Of a stretch of DNA of 60,275 bases, positions 60,267 through 60,275 are shown piece by piece (positions within the stretch are counted from its first letter, which is position 1; each line of letters begins with the position of its first letter). A program made the position numbers and the translations under genes. The notes beneath the pieces were generated by a model. The model saw only the letters and a list, made by a program, of their open reading frames with translations, searched no databases and had not been told where the DNA came from. The stretch is from an uncultured Lachnospiraceae bacterium. GTDB lineage: Bacteria > Bacillota > Clostridia > Lachnospirales > Lachnospiraceae. The stretch spans positions 1-60,275 of the forward strand of contig CAJUEX010000017.1 in NCBI GenBank assembly GCA_910585715.1, given 5' to 3'.

Positions 60267-60275
60267 TTGCATTAC

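Overview
The window looks like chromosomal DNA of a low-to-moderate GC, spore-forming Firmicute, most likely a gut Lachnospiraceae (Blautia/Ruminococcus-like). The reasons are the dipicolinate synthase genes, purine-rich Shine-Dalgarno sites, the BlaI/BlaR-type and Agr-type regulators, the single-chain large PurL, and the many LytTR regulators and ABC cassettes. Genus is inference only. I saw no rRNA, tRNA, CRISPR array, insertion-sequence transposase or phage genes.

Layout. 1-2950: an auto-regulated BlaI/BlaR1-like pair with two operators. 2950-4190: an AT-rich gene desert and a 222-bp palindromic element. 4188-12783: housekeeping genes (purL, an Rpn-like protein, dpaA-dpaB, asnB). 12875-14507: ECF sigma factor and anti-sigma pair. 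14640-23376: a LytTR two-component system (19152-21193) flanked by three genes (Ig-like surface protein, DUF6273-type membrane protein, SUFU-like protein). Each of the three has a near-identical promoter with a direct-repeat pair, so I infer a local regulon. 23402-27770 (minus): a secreted peptide plus ABC transporter cassette. 28289-40660: rarA, a DnaQ-type exonuclease, small export, VOC, phosphatase, Rpn and GyrI-like genes, a metal-efflux operon with its ArsR regulator, a corrinoid pair and galE, interspersed with palindromic repeats.

40847-60275 is the most unusual part. A complete Agr-like quorum-sensing locus (response regulator, kinase, AgrB, AgrD) comes first. Its AgrD has Ser instead of the ring Cys, giving a predicted lactone pheromone SHWYM. 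Downstream lies a tandem array of cassettes. The full form is a secreted peptide of about 100 residues, a permease of about 568 aa with an ectodomain resembling the non-catalytic N-terminal half of M1 aminopeptidases, a 709-736 aa anchored solute-binding-like protein, an ABC ATPase and a permease of about 215 aa. With the minus-strand copy at 23402-27770, the window holds four such large permeases, three solute-binding-like proteins, two ATPases, three small permeases and up to six peptide genes, of which one is clearly broken and one apparently broken. Two cassettes carry LytTR-like direct repeats (20-bp period) just upstream of their promoters. Two have a compensated hairpin between the Shine-Dalgarno and the permease start codon. 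I read this as a pheromone-linked family of peptide export, immunity or sensing cassettes. The biochemical role is not known from sequence.

Three families of long palindromic intergenic elements (148-227 bp) are scattered through the window. The two copies of one family differ by at least five compensated base-pair changes between the arms, which points to selection on a folded structure.
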